From Deltaproteobacteria bacterium (GTDB lineage: Bacteria; Desulfobacterota; DSM-4660; Desulfatiglandales; Desulfatiglandaceae), in assembly GCA_021737785.1 (NCBI GenBank), contig JAIPDI010000012.1, positions 1-64,000 on the forward strand: a DNA stretch of 64,000 nt. Direction: 5' to 3'. Positions 33,989 through 43,335 of the stretch are shown in pieces (the first letter of the stretch is position 1; every line of letters begins with the position of its first letter). Below the pieces are notes generated by a model, which worked only from the letters and a program-made list of their open reading frames with translations, ran no database searches and had not been told where the DNA came from. Both the position numbers and the translations under genes were made by a program.

Positions 33989-35833
33989 ATGAAGATTCTT
34001 CAGGTCAGTACATATGATGTTTCAGGGGGGGCCGCACGGGCCGCCTACCGGCTGCAAAAAGGGCTTCGCGAGATGGGGCACGACTCCCGGATGCTGGTCA
34101 GGCACAAAGACGCACGAGATAATGCCGTTGTTAGGGTGGATGCCAACGAAAGGCTTGAAAATTCGAATGAGGATTTTTTCCTTTCCGGCATTATTCAACC
34201 CTACTACATCGATTCGAACCAGACGGAGTTGAGCAATACCCTCTTTTCGCTTCCTTATCCGGGATATGACCTGTCCGAGTCACCCGTGGTAAGATCTGCC
34301 GATATTATTAACCTGCACTGGGTGGCTCAGTACCAGTCACTGATGACCCTTCACCGATTGCTCGCCCTGCGGAGGCCGGTCGTGTGGACGCTCCACGATC
34401 AATGGGCCTTTACCGGCGGTTGTCATTATTCTGCCGGGTGTGAAAAGTATCAATCAGATTGTGTTGAGTGTCCGCAGCTGAGGGATGATCCCTTCAATTT
34501 GCCCGCGGCAATTCTGAAAGACAAATTGGAGATCTTCAGAGACGCCAATCTAACCATCGTTACACCCAGCCGCTGGATGGCGTCGTGTGCCAGGAAGAGC
34601 AGGCTTTTTAAAGGCCTGAGAATTGATGTCATTCCAAATTCCCTAAAAACAGACCTCTATATGCCTTTGCCTAAACCAGAAGCAAAAGAGGCAATCGGAA
34701 TCCCTCCTCAAGCAATCGCCATGCTTTTTGGCGCTATAGACGGATCAGAGAAAAGAAAAGGGTTTTCCGAACTGGTCGATGCAGTCAAATTCTGCCAGAA
34801 TGAGGACATTTTTCAGCAACTGCTTCATGAGGACAAGCTTAGACTGGTGTGCTTTGGAAAACCGAGTCATGAACTTGAGTCAATTGGGATTCCTTTCGTT
34901 GCTTTAGGGCATCTTGACACTGATGAAAAAATTAGAAATGCCTATTCCGCCGCGGATATTTTTTTGCTCCCGTCACTGGAAGACAATCTGCCCAATACCG
35001 TACTCGAGTCCATGAGCTGCGGCACACCGGTGGTTGCCTTTGACGTAGGCGGTCTGCCCGATATGGTCACAAGCGGGGTCACGGGTCAACTGGTCCCCTT
35101 GTCGGACACCAGAAAGATGGGAGAAACCATTATCGATCTCATTCAAAGACCGGATTTGCTGAAGTCCATGGGGGAAGAGGGGCGAAAAAGGGCGGAAAGG
35201 GAATACGCTTTGAGCGTCCAGGCGGGGCGTTATTCTGATTTGTACAAGGAACTGCATCTAAGCAATAACTCGGATTTTGACACTGAACCGGCAGTATCCA
35301 CCGCTGCCGCTGCATGGGAAAATGGTCCAAAAGAAGAGTCCTTATCGGCTTCGGTAACGACGGAAATAGGGCCTTCTTTCAGGGAGATCTACGACCACGT
35401 GTTGATGAAGGCGCTCAGGAGCATTCCCGTGACGCTGAACATATTAGAGGATAATTACCTCAAGGATTTAGAACAACAGGTGAAAGAACTTCACGTTCAC
35501 CTTGAGGCGCGACTGGTAAAGATACATGCCCTGACAGGAATGCTTAAGGTGGCGGAGGCGGACAGGGCCGAAGGAAAGAGAGAAATCGAGGGGTTGAAGA
35601 CTGTTCTGGCGCAGCGTGCTGCAGATATCAACAGCCTTCATGAATATATTAATATCCTCAATGGTGAACATTCGAAATGTCTTTCAGATGTAGACAGGCT
35701 AACGGAAGATATTTATAAATTGACGGAAGATGTTAATAAACTGACAGAATGGCTCAAGGATTCTCGGCAACAATTTATTGAGCTCAGGAGGCGGTTCCCT
35801 GTGAGAGTGATGAAGAAGTTGAAACTGATATGA
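33989..35833 (+). CDS. GT4 glycosyltransferase with a C-terminal coiled coil
   Basis: 614 residues. GT-B domain about 1-425: MKILQVSTYDVSGGAARAAYRL opening, then VDVIPNSLKT-like linker and SLEDNLPNTVLESMSCGTPVVAFDVGG donor-site region. From about 490 to 600 a coiled coil rich in Glu/Lys/Leu (KDLEQQVKELHVHLEARLVK, VDRLTEDIYKLTEDVNKLTEW), ending in a basic RRRFPVRVMKKLKLI tail. The tail may dock the enzyme on the membrane or on partners. ATG 33989 begins at the family's first strand. Four-base ATGA overlap with the next gene. Confidence 0.86.
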   Translation: MKILQVSTYDVSGGAARAAYRLQKGLREMGHDSRMLVRHKDARDNAVVRVDANERLENSNEDFFLSGIIQPYYIDSNQTELSNTLFSLPYPGYDLSESPVVRSADIINLHWVAQYQSLMTLHRLLALRRPVVWTLHDQWAFTGGCHYSAGCEKYQSDCVECPQLRDDPFNLPAAILKDKLEIFRDANLTIVTPSRWMASCARKSRLFKGLRIDVIPNSLKTDLYMPLPKPEAKEAIGIPPQAIAMLFGAIDGSEKRKGFSELVDAVKFCQNEDIFQQLLHEDKLRLVCFGKPSHELESIGIPFVALGHLDTDEKIRNAYSAADIFLLPSLEDNLPNTVLESMSCGTPVVAFDVGGLPDMVTSGVTGQLVPLSDTRKMGETIIDLIQRPDLLKSMGEEGRKRAEREYALSVQAGRYSDLYKELHLSNNSDFDTEPAVSTAAAAWENGPKEESLSASVTTEIGPSFREIYDHVLMKALRSIPVTLNILEDNYLKDLEQQVKELHVHLEARLVKIHALTGMLKVAEADRAEGKREIEGLKTVLAQRAADINSLHEYINILNGEHSKCLSDVDRLTEDIYKLTEDVNKLTEWLKDSRQQFIELRRRFPVRVMKKLKLI

Positions 35834-37014
35834 ATACTAAAACAAGGCTGCCCAAAATATCCGTTGTGACCCCGTCCTTTAATCAGGGACGGTTCCTTGA
35901 GGAATGCATCACTTCGGTCCTCGAACAGGATTACCCTGATTTTGAGTATATTATTATCGATGGAGGATCGACGGATAACAGCCTCGATATCATTGCAGCG
36001 CATCAACCGTATCTTGCCTATTTTGTGAGCGAATCTGATAAGGGCCAGAGCAGTGCGATCAGCAAAGGGTTTAAGAAAGCAAAAGGGGAGTTGGTCGCCT
36101 GGTTGAATTCGGACGACTACTATTTGCCCGGGGCATTCAGAAAGGTTGCCGAGGTCTATGCCCGGGATCCGGAGGCATCCTTCTATTTCGGCAATGGGTT
36201 TCGCGTGGATTCAAAGGGCAGGAAAAAGAGGAGGTTTTTTGAAAGCGACAGTGTTAATTTTAATCGGGACGGTCTCCTGTACTGCCTTAATTACATTCTC
36301 CAGCCCGCTACCTTTATCAATGCCCCCTATCTCAATAAAGTTCAATTCCTGGATGAAGATCTCCACTATGGTATGGATACGGACCTGTGGCTGAGACTTT
36401 CCAAGGAGAAGATGCCCGCCTTTGTTCCGGAAACACTGGCTGTCAGCAGGGAATATGAGGATACAAAGACCTCAACCGGTTCATTTCAACGGGCTGAAGA
36501 GCTGAGGCAAATTGCGCTAAGGCATACCGGACAACCCATGACGCCGGGCGTTTTGTTATATTTTCTGGATACGCTTCGCAGGTTCATCGTTCAGGAAAAA
36601 AGTCCGTTTCCCCAACAGTTTAATTTGGAAGTGGATCTCTTTTCGCGCCGGGCCGCCCATCTGATGAGCGACTTCGATATTGACTGTACGGGGTTTCCCT
36701 ATGGTGAAGAATATCAAGAGAAACAAACGAATTGGTCGAACGCCCTGAAGCAGATAAGGGATCTGTCAGATCTCTTGAGCCAGCCTGAAGCAGAGGCTAA
36801 AGACCGGGTCGATATTGTGGGTAAGCTGGAGAATCTTCTTGACGGCATCGGCACTGAATTGGCTTCGCAACTGAAACTCATTGAGAATCTCAAAATACAA
36901 ATGGAGATGATTGATGCGGACAGGATAGCCCAGTTGCAGGCCTTGGAAGGCCTTTCTATTCGACAGAATCTCCTGGTTTTGGCAAAACGCTTGAAGAAGA
37001 TAATAGGATTATAG
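35830..37014 (+). CDS. GT2 glycosyltransferase with C-terminal coiled-coil tail
   Basis: GT-A domain about 8-260: ISVVTPSFNQGRFLEECI, IIDGGSTDNSL, GQSSAISKGFKKAKG, WLNSDDYYLPGA (metal site) and the later YGMDTDLWLRLS. The last 110 residues form a helical coiled region ending ALEGLSIRQNLLVLAKRLKKIIGL. Its similarity in layout to the preceding gene suggests the two transferases associate through their tails. Overlaps the upstream stop by 4 nt. Confidence 0.88.
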   Translation: MNTKTRLPKISVVTPSFNQGRFLEECITSVLEQDYPDFEYIIIDGGSTDNSLDIIAAHQPYLAYFVSESDKGQSSAISKGFKKAKGELVAWLNSDDYYLPGAFRKVAEVYARDPEASFYFGNGFRVDSKGRKKRRFFESDSVNFNRDGLLYCLNYILQPATFINAPYLNKVQFLDEDLHYGMDTDLWLRLSKEKMPAFVPETLAVSREYEDTKTSTGSFQRAEELRQIALRHTGQPMTPGVLLYFLDTLRRFIVQEKSPFPQQFNLEVDLFSRRAAHLMSDFDIDCTGFPYGEEYQEKQTNWSNALKQIRDLSDLLSQPEAEAKDRVDIVGKLENLLDGIGTELASQLKLIENLKIQMEMIDADRIAQLQALEGLSIRQNLLVLAKRLKKIIGL

Positions 37015-37017
37015 GAA

Positions 37018-39417
37018 ATGATTATAGGGATTGATTTTCGTCCCCTCTATATCGGAGTGAGCGGCGGAATTGTGCAGTTTGTCAAAGGAGTGTTTTCGGA
37101 GTTATTCAGGAAATTTCCTGATGACACCTATTATTTGTTTACGACGATTAATAACAGAAGGTTGATGGAACCTCTTCCAGAATCCGTCCATAATATAACA
37201 TTGCCGGGTTCGAGCTTTTACCGGCAGGTGGATCATCTTGTCAAAACTAAAGAGATTGACATCCTTTTCAGGGTTTACCCTTTGGATGACGACCTGGAAG
37301 TCAGTCTCTCAAAACAGATTGTCTTCGTGCCTGACATACAGCATGAGATCTTTCCTGAATTTTTTAAGACGGCTGACTTGCGAGCCAGGCGCCTCGCATT
37401 CGGTAAGGCGCTCAGCAAGGCAGGCGGGATCATAACCCTCAGTGAACATGCCAAAAAAACCATCAATGACTCTCCGTGGGCCCTGGACCCTGATATCTTT
37501 GTTGTAAACCCCGCCCTGCAGGAGGAACATAGGAATTTCCAGGAGTCCGACCTGAGTGACCAGGAGAGACAACTTCTGCCCAAAGGCGGGTTCTTTTATT
37601 TCCCGGCCAATTTGTGGCCCCACAAGAACCATCGTCGCACTTTCCAGGCATTCAGGGAGTTCCTTGAATCCACCAAGGCCGATATGGCAATCATCTTGAC
37701 CGGCTTTCCAGAAGGATGGGAAGATCTGAGGGCCAGTGTTGCGGATTTGCCGATCCGGCATTTGGGATATGTCAGCCCACAAATGGTGCAGGTTCTGATG
37801 CAAAGGGCTGAAGCCATGCTCTTTTTCTCTCTGTTCGAAGGCTTTGGTATCCCTCTTTTGGAGGCGTTCAGGGCGGAAACACCTGTTATTTGCAGCGATA
37901 CAACAAGCCTTCCCGAAGTCAGCGGAGACGCCGCCCTGAGATGTGACCCCACCGACACCCATGCCATGGCGTCCTTGATGATCCGGATTCATGAAGATGA
38001 AAACCTTCGAAAATGTCTTGTGGAAAAGGGAAAAAAACGCGGGTCATATTTCACATGGCATCGTGCTGCTGAAGCTATGCACCGGTCGTTTGAGATTGTT
38101 TATGAAAAAATAGCCTTGGAGAACAGACTCAAGACAAGCAAACCGCGTGTAGAATGGGGGAGCGAGAGGCCGTTGGTTTCGATAGTGACCCCGTCCTACA
38201 ATCAGGGGATTTTTTTGAAGCGGACCATCGACAGCGTCCTGAATCAGGATTACCCGAATACGGAGTATATTGTTGTTGATGGAGGATCAGAGGATGGATC
38301 CCTGGATATCCTGAAATCGTACAAAGATGCGTTTGAATGGATATCCGAGCCTGACCGGGGTCAGACCCATGCGATAAACAAAGGATTTGCCCGGGCCCGG
38401 GGGATGATCCGCTGCTATCTGAATTCGGATGATATCCTGTACCCTGGTGCGATCAGCACTGTGGTTGAGCAATTTCATGAGAACCCGGAGGTGGATTTAC
38501 TTTATGGAAAAGCCGATTATATTGATGAAAAAGACAGAAAAACCGGGATGTACAATACAGACGAGTATTCATTTGAACGGAACCTGTTTGATTGTTGCAT
38601 CTGCCAGCCGGCCAGCTTTTGGAGGAAGCGGATTGCCGATATCGTCGGCAAGTTCGATGAGGGCCTCCAGTATGCCATGGATTACGATTACTGGCTTCGG
38701 ATAGACAGGGCTGGCGGAAGGATCCTGCACATACCCGATATACTGGCGGCTTCGAGACGGTATGAAGGCACCAAAACACTTTCACAACGAGACGAGATCT
38801 TCACAGAGATATTTAAGATATGCAAGACCCATGCAAATTATGTGAGTATAAATTATTTTGAAGGGTTGTGGCATCATCGCCTCATAGAAAAAAGGAGCCT
38901 CCTCTCCAAAATGCTGAGGCCTATACGCCGGTATTACAGGAGGATAGGACTTTTTCACTATATCCTGTTTAATAGGGATTATTACCGGCCCAAGAATCTC
39001 CCCATGAGCCTCAGCCTGGGGATTTCTCCTTACCTGCAGCGGCGATCCCCGATCCTGTATCACCTCTTTTACCGACTCGGCAGAGACCTGTCCCGGCATA
39101 AAGCAAAAGTGAAAGGGGTCTATCAGGACAACTGGATATCCCCGAAGTGCTGTTTCAGGCTCAACAACTCAAATGGAAAATACCATCTTGCAGGCGTCCC
39201 CAACCAGGATATGAGTATGCGCGTTCTTTTGAACGGGAAACAGGGGGACGCGTATCAATTGATATCGAATAAATACGAACAATTTGAGTTTGAAATCGGC
39301 GGAGAAAACGGAACAAGGCTGGAACTGCGCTTTTCAAAGTGGTTTGAGGATCCCCACAAGAGAAAGTTGTCGTTTCTCATTTATGACACAGATCTTTTTA
39401 TGCCGTATGATCTCTAA
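37018..39417 (+). CDS. GT4-GT2 fusion glycosyltransferase with C-terminal beta-rich domain
   Basis: 799 residues, three parts. (1) GT-B about 1-370: IGIDFRPLYIGVSGGIVQF, then FYFPANLWPHKNHRRTFQAF and LFEGFGIPLLEAF. (2) GT-A about 386-600: LVSIVTPSYNQGIFLKRTI, VVDGGSEDGSL, CYLNSDDILYPGA, YAMDYDYWLRI. (3) Basic helical linker, then a predicted beta-sandwich about 700-799 (AGVPNQDMSMRVLLNGKQG … TRLELRFSKWF). The third part resembles the end of the GT2 protein at 50151-51287. Two transferases in one chain would add two sugars in sequence. Confidence 0.85.
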   Translation: MIIGIDFRPLYIGVSGGIVQFVKGVFSELFRKFPDDTYYLFTTINNRRLMEPLPESVHNITLPGSSFYRQVDHLVKTKEIDILFRVYPLDDDLEVSLSKQIVFVPDIQHEIFPEFFKTADLRARRLAFGKALSKAGGIITLSEHAKKTINDSPWALDPDIFVVNPALQEEHRNFQESDLSDQERQLLPKGGFFYFPANLWPHKNHRRTFQAFREFLESTKADMAIILTGFPEGWEDLRASVADLPIRHLGYVSPQMVQVLMQRAEAMLFFSLFEGFGIPLLEAFRAETPVICSDTTSLPEVSGDAALRCDPTDTHAMASLMIRIHEDENLRKCLVEKGKKRGSYFTWHRAAEAMHRSFEIVYEKIALENRLKTSKPRVEWGSERPLVSIVTPSYNQGIFLKRTIDSVLNQDYPNTEYIVVDGGSEDGSLDILKSYKDAFEWISEPDRGQTHAINKGFARARGMIRCYLNSDDILYPGAISTVVEQFHENPEVDLLYGKADYIDEKDRKTGMYNTDEYSFERNLFDCCICQPASFWRKRIADIVGKFDEGLQYAMDYDYWLRIDRAGGRILHIPDILAASRRYEGTKTLSQRDEIFTEIFKICKTHANYVSINYFEGLWHHRLIEKRSLLSKMLRPIRRYYRRIGLFHYILFNRDYYRPKNLPMSLSLGISPYLQRRSPILYHLFYRLGRDLSRHKAKVKGVYQDNWISPKCCFRLNNSNGKYHLAGVPNQDMSMRVLLNGKQGDAYQLISNKYEQFEFEIGGENGTRLELRFSKWFEDPHKRKLSFLIYDTDLFMPYDL

Positions 39418-39504
39418 TGCACTGAAAACGAAAGCCTTTTGTTTAACGGATCTCGCGGACTCTCAAGGCCCCGTTCTGAGAGGTGCCCGAATAAATGATG
39501 GATA

Positions 39505-41034
39505 ATGGTCTTGCCGATGACAAGAACCTTTTGCATATTGCCATGGATTCATCTGATGGTCCTTCCGGAAGGTTGTGTGAAGATCTGTTGTTTTGCAGGC
39601 CGGAATATCATGCAAGAAGGTGAACCCATGTCCCTTTACAGTTCCAGCATCAAAGATATCTGGAACTCATCACACCTGCGGTCCATTAGGCATAGCATGG
39701 TCAAGGGGGAAGCGGTACTTGAGTGTGCACACTGCTACCAGGAGGAGGCGGATACGGGCAGCAGCCACCGAATCCATTCCAATTTCAGATGGAAATCCGA
39801 ACTCGGACCATTGTTTGATGCGCTGGTGAACGAGTCACGTCTTCGAGCTTTTTCGGTCTCCACATTGCCGGTTTATCTTCAGCTGATTCCCGGAAATCTG
39901 TGTAATCTCAAGTGCAGGATTTGTTTCCCTCGATTCAGTTCCCAAATAGAAAGCGATCCTGTTCATAGAAGCTGGGCCCTTGGAGCGTATAAGACCGGGT
40001 CACCCGTGGAAGGCACAAGGGGAAAGGCAAGAGTTGTGAGCGGCATTGATGGTTTCAGGCGTGTTGTTCAAGGAATGCGGATCGCCAGAAGACTAATCTC
40101 AGGGTTGAATAGCAATTTCTTTAATCAGCATCATTGGAGGACAACCAAAGGGGATCCCGGGTACGGTAAAGGGAGTCCGGAAAATGGGAAAGGGCATCGG
40201 GAATACGGTATCTTTGAACCGGAATCTGTGGGCAATGGGAGTCCCTCCCGGCTTCCGAGGAAGCCTTGGTTTAAAGATCGATCATGGGTGTTTGAAGAGC
40301 TTCTGCGGGAACCCGAACGGTTTAGGGCACTCTATCTGACCGGAGGAGAACCAATGATCCAGATGGAGGCGGAAGAAATTATAGGATATCTCGTTCAGCA
40401 AAAAGCATCCCCTGAAATGACTTTGGAACTAAACACGAACTGCACGGTAGTAAAAGACGCCTTGGTCGATAAATTCCATAGTTTCAAACGAATTTATATG
40501 GGCATGAGCATCGATGCATATGGCGATTTTTATGAGTATATCCGATATCCGGCCAAGTGGCATGTTATAAGGAAGAATATCGTCAGACTCATCAGTCTGC
40601 CGGCCGATAAGTTCACGGTTACGGCTGTGCCGATTCTCCAGGCCTATAATGTCCTTAATATCGTGGACCTTCTCAGGTATCTCGACAAAAAGGGGGTAAG
40701 TTACGGAATAGAGGTGGCTTCTGAGCCATGGTTTATCTCCCTGGGAGTGTTGCCTCCCAGCGTAAGGTTGCGTGCTGCCAGAAGGTTAAGGGCTTATGCC
40801 AATTCGGATTGTCCCGGCTTCAGGCGCTCTCACGTTTTATCCGTAGCCGATGTCATTGAGTCGGTTCAGGACAACTGCACCAGGGAATCATTGCAGGCGC
40901 TGATGTTATTCACCAATGACCTTGACGCCACCCGGGGCCAGAGTTTCAGGGAGGTACATCCCGAACTCCTCGGCATGATAGAAGAAGAGGGCTTCAACTG
41001 GTCTGAAGAGAGGCATTTTTTCCCCTCAGTCTAA
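39505..41034 (+). CDS. Radical SAM protein with N-terminal twitch/SPASM-like cysteines
   Basis: 509 residues. The N-terminus FCILPWIHLMVLPEG followed by CCF matches the cysteine-bearing region of twitch/SPASM-type radical SAM proteins common in surface-polysaccharide loci; a further HCYQEE motif lies near 77-82. The core [4Fe-4S] motif CNLKCRIC is at 133-140. Then LYLTGGEPMIQ near 275-285 and ELNTNC strands. A low-complexity Gly/Lys/Ser insert (about 210-245) splits the barrel. The reaction is unknown; SAM-radical chemistry on a sugar or peptide is inferred. Confidence 0.85.
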   Translation: MVLPMTRTFCILPWIHLMVLPEGCVKICCFAGRNIMQEGEPMSLYSSSIKDIWNSSHLRSIRHSMVKGEAVLECAHCYQEEADTGSSHRIHSNFRWKSELGPLFDALVNESRLRAFSVSTLPVYLQLIPGNLCNLKCRICFPRFSSQIESDPVHRSWALGAYKTGSPVEGTRGKARVVSGIDGFRRVVQGMRIARRLISGLNSNFFNQHHWRTTKGDPGYGKGSPENGKGHREYGIFEPESVGNGSPSRLPRKPWFKDRSWVFEELLREPERFRALYLTGGEPMIQMEAEEIIGYLVQQKASPEMTLELNTNCTVVKDALVDKFHSFKRIYMGMSIDAYGDFYEYIRYPAKWHVIRKNIVRLISLPADKFTVTAVPILQAYNVLNIVDLLRYLDKKGVSYGIEVASEPWFISLGVLPPSVRLRAARRLRAYANSDCPGFRRSHVLSVADVIESVQDNCTRESLQALMLFTNDLDATRGQSFREVHPELLGMIEEEGFNWSEERHFFPSV

Positions 41035-41133
41035 TCTCGGTTTACTTCAATTCACCAAATTGGTCTCGACTAGAAACAGGTCCCATACTTCTTCAAAAAT
41101 CGTGATCCATTCAAGGGAGGGGTTAAGGCAGGA

Positions 41134-43335
41134 GTGCTGATCAAAAGCGTTTATCACAATGTCTCCAGAGTTCTGACAATGAAAGGGTTGATCCGCTTTA
41201 CGGATTTCTTGGAGACACTGAGTGCCCGCTCTTCTATCCGGCGAATCCTGGGAGATAAAAAAAATCAATTCTTCACCCATTTCTGTGTTGGGCTTCATTT
41301 AGGGGCGAGGGCGGCCTTCTATGTTGTGTTACCCCCTCCGCCCTTACACGGCGGGAGAAAAAACCCGTCCTCTGGCTGCGGCCGCCAAATCGTCAGGAAT
41401 ATAAAAACGCTGGCATCGTCGGTGTGGGGCGCTGATTTCAGAATTGTGACCATCGATCCAAATAACGGTGGGATCCTGACATTCAGGCATAATCATAAAA
41501 TCGATCACCCCGCCCTCTTTCAGAAAAAAGAGGTCGTCTTCCTGGTGAATCCTTCTTTTCTTCTATTGCCGGAACATCCACTGCAGGAGATGCTCTTGGC
41601 AGTCCAAAACCACACCATGGCTGTCACGGCCAAGCATTTCGGCCGGTCTTTGTACGGCATAGCAATAGATCGTTCAATGATGAAGCATCCCTTACTCGGA
41701 CAGGCGCTTTCCTCCCTGGTTGCCGATGAGGATCTCATGCCGGAAATCATATGGCCTCAGCATGACAATGTGAAATTTGTCCATGGAGGTGGCCTCGGCG
41801 CACACGAACTTTCACCGGCAGTCGAAGGGGCATCCCATTTGAATTGTAAACGCTCCTCTGTTTCTCCATGTTATCTCAACAAGGCCCTATCGGAGGTACT
41901 TTACTTTCCGGTGGATACTGCTCAGGTCAACGGTTCTCCTGAAAGGATGCGCCAAGCCCTTCTTGCCCACCGGGACTGTTCAGCTGTTCCCTGGATTTTT
42001 AATGTCCTGGCCAATCAGATTGAGTATCGGACGGGTAAGGTCGTCACGGATAGTCTCCCCCCGGAGGTCCATTTATCCGTCACCGGAAGGTGTAACCTGG
42101 AATGCCGTTTTTGCAGCTACTCCCATGGTATGTCCAAAACAGAGCATGTGGGGATAGCGCAGATGCAATGTCTTGACTTTTTAAACCATCTCCAAACAGT
42201 TCGTCTTTCAAGCGGTTTGGGAGAACCCACGATAAACCCGCACCTGGGTGCAATCATTGAATATCTGGGAATACAATTTCCTCATATTGATATCAATTTT
42301 TCCACGAATGGGGTTGCTCTGAATGATAATGGACTGGTCAATCAACTTATAAATAAAGTGTCCTATATTAATGTCTCTCTCAACGCTACAACCCCGCATA
42401 CCTGGAAGGAATTGTGCCGGAGAGATTTATTTGACCGTGTCTGCTCTAACCTGAGGGACCTTCAGCGTGCCAAACGCAAGGCGGCCGCGTTGCTCCCTCT
42501 GGTGTATGGATCGATGGTGCTGACCACGAAAAATATCCGTGAACTCCCGGATATGCCGGGACTCTGTCGTTCCCTGGGCGTCGATCGATTTACCGGGATC
42601 CCGTTTTTTGCCTTTAACTACAATAAGTCCGAAAAATACGGTGTCGCTGAGACCTTCCACCAGTGTCATGGCGAATACGAACGCATATATCACCGAACCC
42701 TCCAAGAGGCGCGCAGACACAGGGTGAGCATTGAAATCCCGGTGCCTCAAAGCAGGAAGCGTGTTGGTTTTGGCGTAGAAGTGCGCGGGTTTTATGACTT
42801 TGCCGGAATCGAGGAACCCCCGCCAAGGCTGGATCCCCTGGTGGACGGTCTCAGGTACGAGGCCCGGAACCGCAAATCATGCCCGGAAATATGGAAAATC
42901 GCCTACATAACCAATACCCATATGGATTCTTTGAATGGGTCCGCAACCCACTACCTCTATCCATGTCTGGGTCCGTTAAGTATGGTTGATTTTTCGATGA
43001 AGACGCCGTTTCGTTTTCCTCCCCATGATGGTTTCCTGCAGCTCTGGAACAGCCCTCTCTACAGGAGACTTCGCAAGGCACAGAGTATGCCTGGAGTTTC
43101 ACGGGTTTGTGATTTGTGCCGAAACATAGACAGCAGAGATCCGTCGCATTTTAAGAAACTTGAGGGGCTGTTGAATGGATTGAAGCTGCAGTCGGTGACC
43201 GGGCCGGAACACGCCCTTCCCCTTTTAGAGAAAACTTCTGAGACACCGCCTAATAGGTCATCGGAGGGATCTCCAGATACTTGGCAAAGGCATTGTGTCG
43301 ATGGGCAATTGCAAGGACCTCAAGGGCGTGTTTGA
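41134..43335 (+). CDS. Radical SAM/SPASM protein with large unknown N-terminal domain
   Basis: 733 residues from GTG 41134. Residues about 1-300 show no familiar motif and may bind substrate. The radical SAM motif CNLECRFC sits at 320-327, followed by LSSGLGEPTINPHLG and INFSTNGVAL. C-terminal cysteines (YPCLG near 611; CDLC near 659-662) fit an auxiliary SPASM-type cluster. The last 60 residues look disordered and overlap the convergent aminotransferase gene tail by 86 bp. It pairs with the radical SAM gene just upstream. Confidence 0.85.
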   Translation: MLIKSVYHNVSRVLTMKGLIRFTDFLETLSARSSIRRILGDKKNQFFTHFCVGLHLGARAAFYVVLPPPPLHGGRKNPSSGCGRQIVRNIKTLASSVWGADFRIVTIDPNNGGILTFRHNHKIDHPALFQKKEVVFLVNPSFLLLPEHPLQEMLLAVQNHTMAVTAKHFGRSLYGIAIDRSMMKHPLLGQALSSLVADEDLMPEIIWPQHDNVKFVHGGGLGAHELSPAVEGASHLNCKRSSVSPCYLNKALSEVLYFPVDTAQVNGSPERMRQALLAHRDCSAVPWIFNVLANQIEYRTGKVVTDSLPPEVHLSVTGRCNLECRFCSYSHGMSKTEHVGIAQMQCLDFLNHLQTVRLSSGLGEPTINPHLGAIIEYLGIQFPHIDINFSTNGVALNDNGLVNQLINKVSYINVSLNATTPHTWKELCRRDLFDRVCSNLRDLQRAKRKAAALLPLVYGSMVLTTKNIRELPDMPGLCRSLGVDRFTGIPFFAFNYNKSEKYGVAETFHQCHGEYERIYHRTLQEARRHRVSIEIPVPQSRKRVGFGVEVRGFYDFAGIEEPPPRLDPLVDGLRYEARNRKSCPEIWKIAYITNTHMDSLNGSATHYLYPCLGPLSMVDFSMKTPFRFPPHDGFLQLWNSPLYRRLRKAQSMPGVSRVCDLCRNIDSRDPSHFKKLEGLLNGLKLQSVTGPEHALPLLEKTSETPPNRSSEGSPDTWQRHCVDGQLQGPQGRV

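Noticed and set aside
41047-41298. Minus-strand frame upstream of the second radical SAM gene, ending in a protein-like EWITIFEEVWDLFL
   Set aside because: Most of it is antisense to the start of the radical SAM gene and no start or family could be supported; could be a remnant but evidence is too thin.
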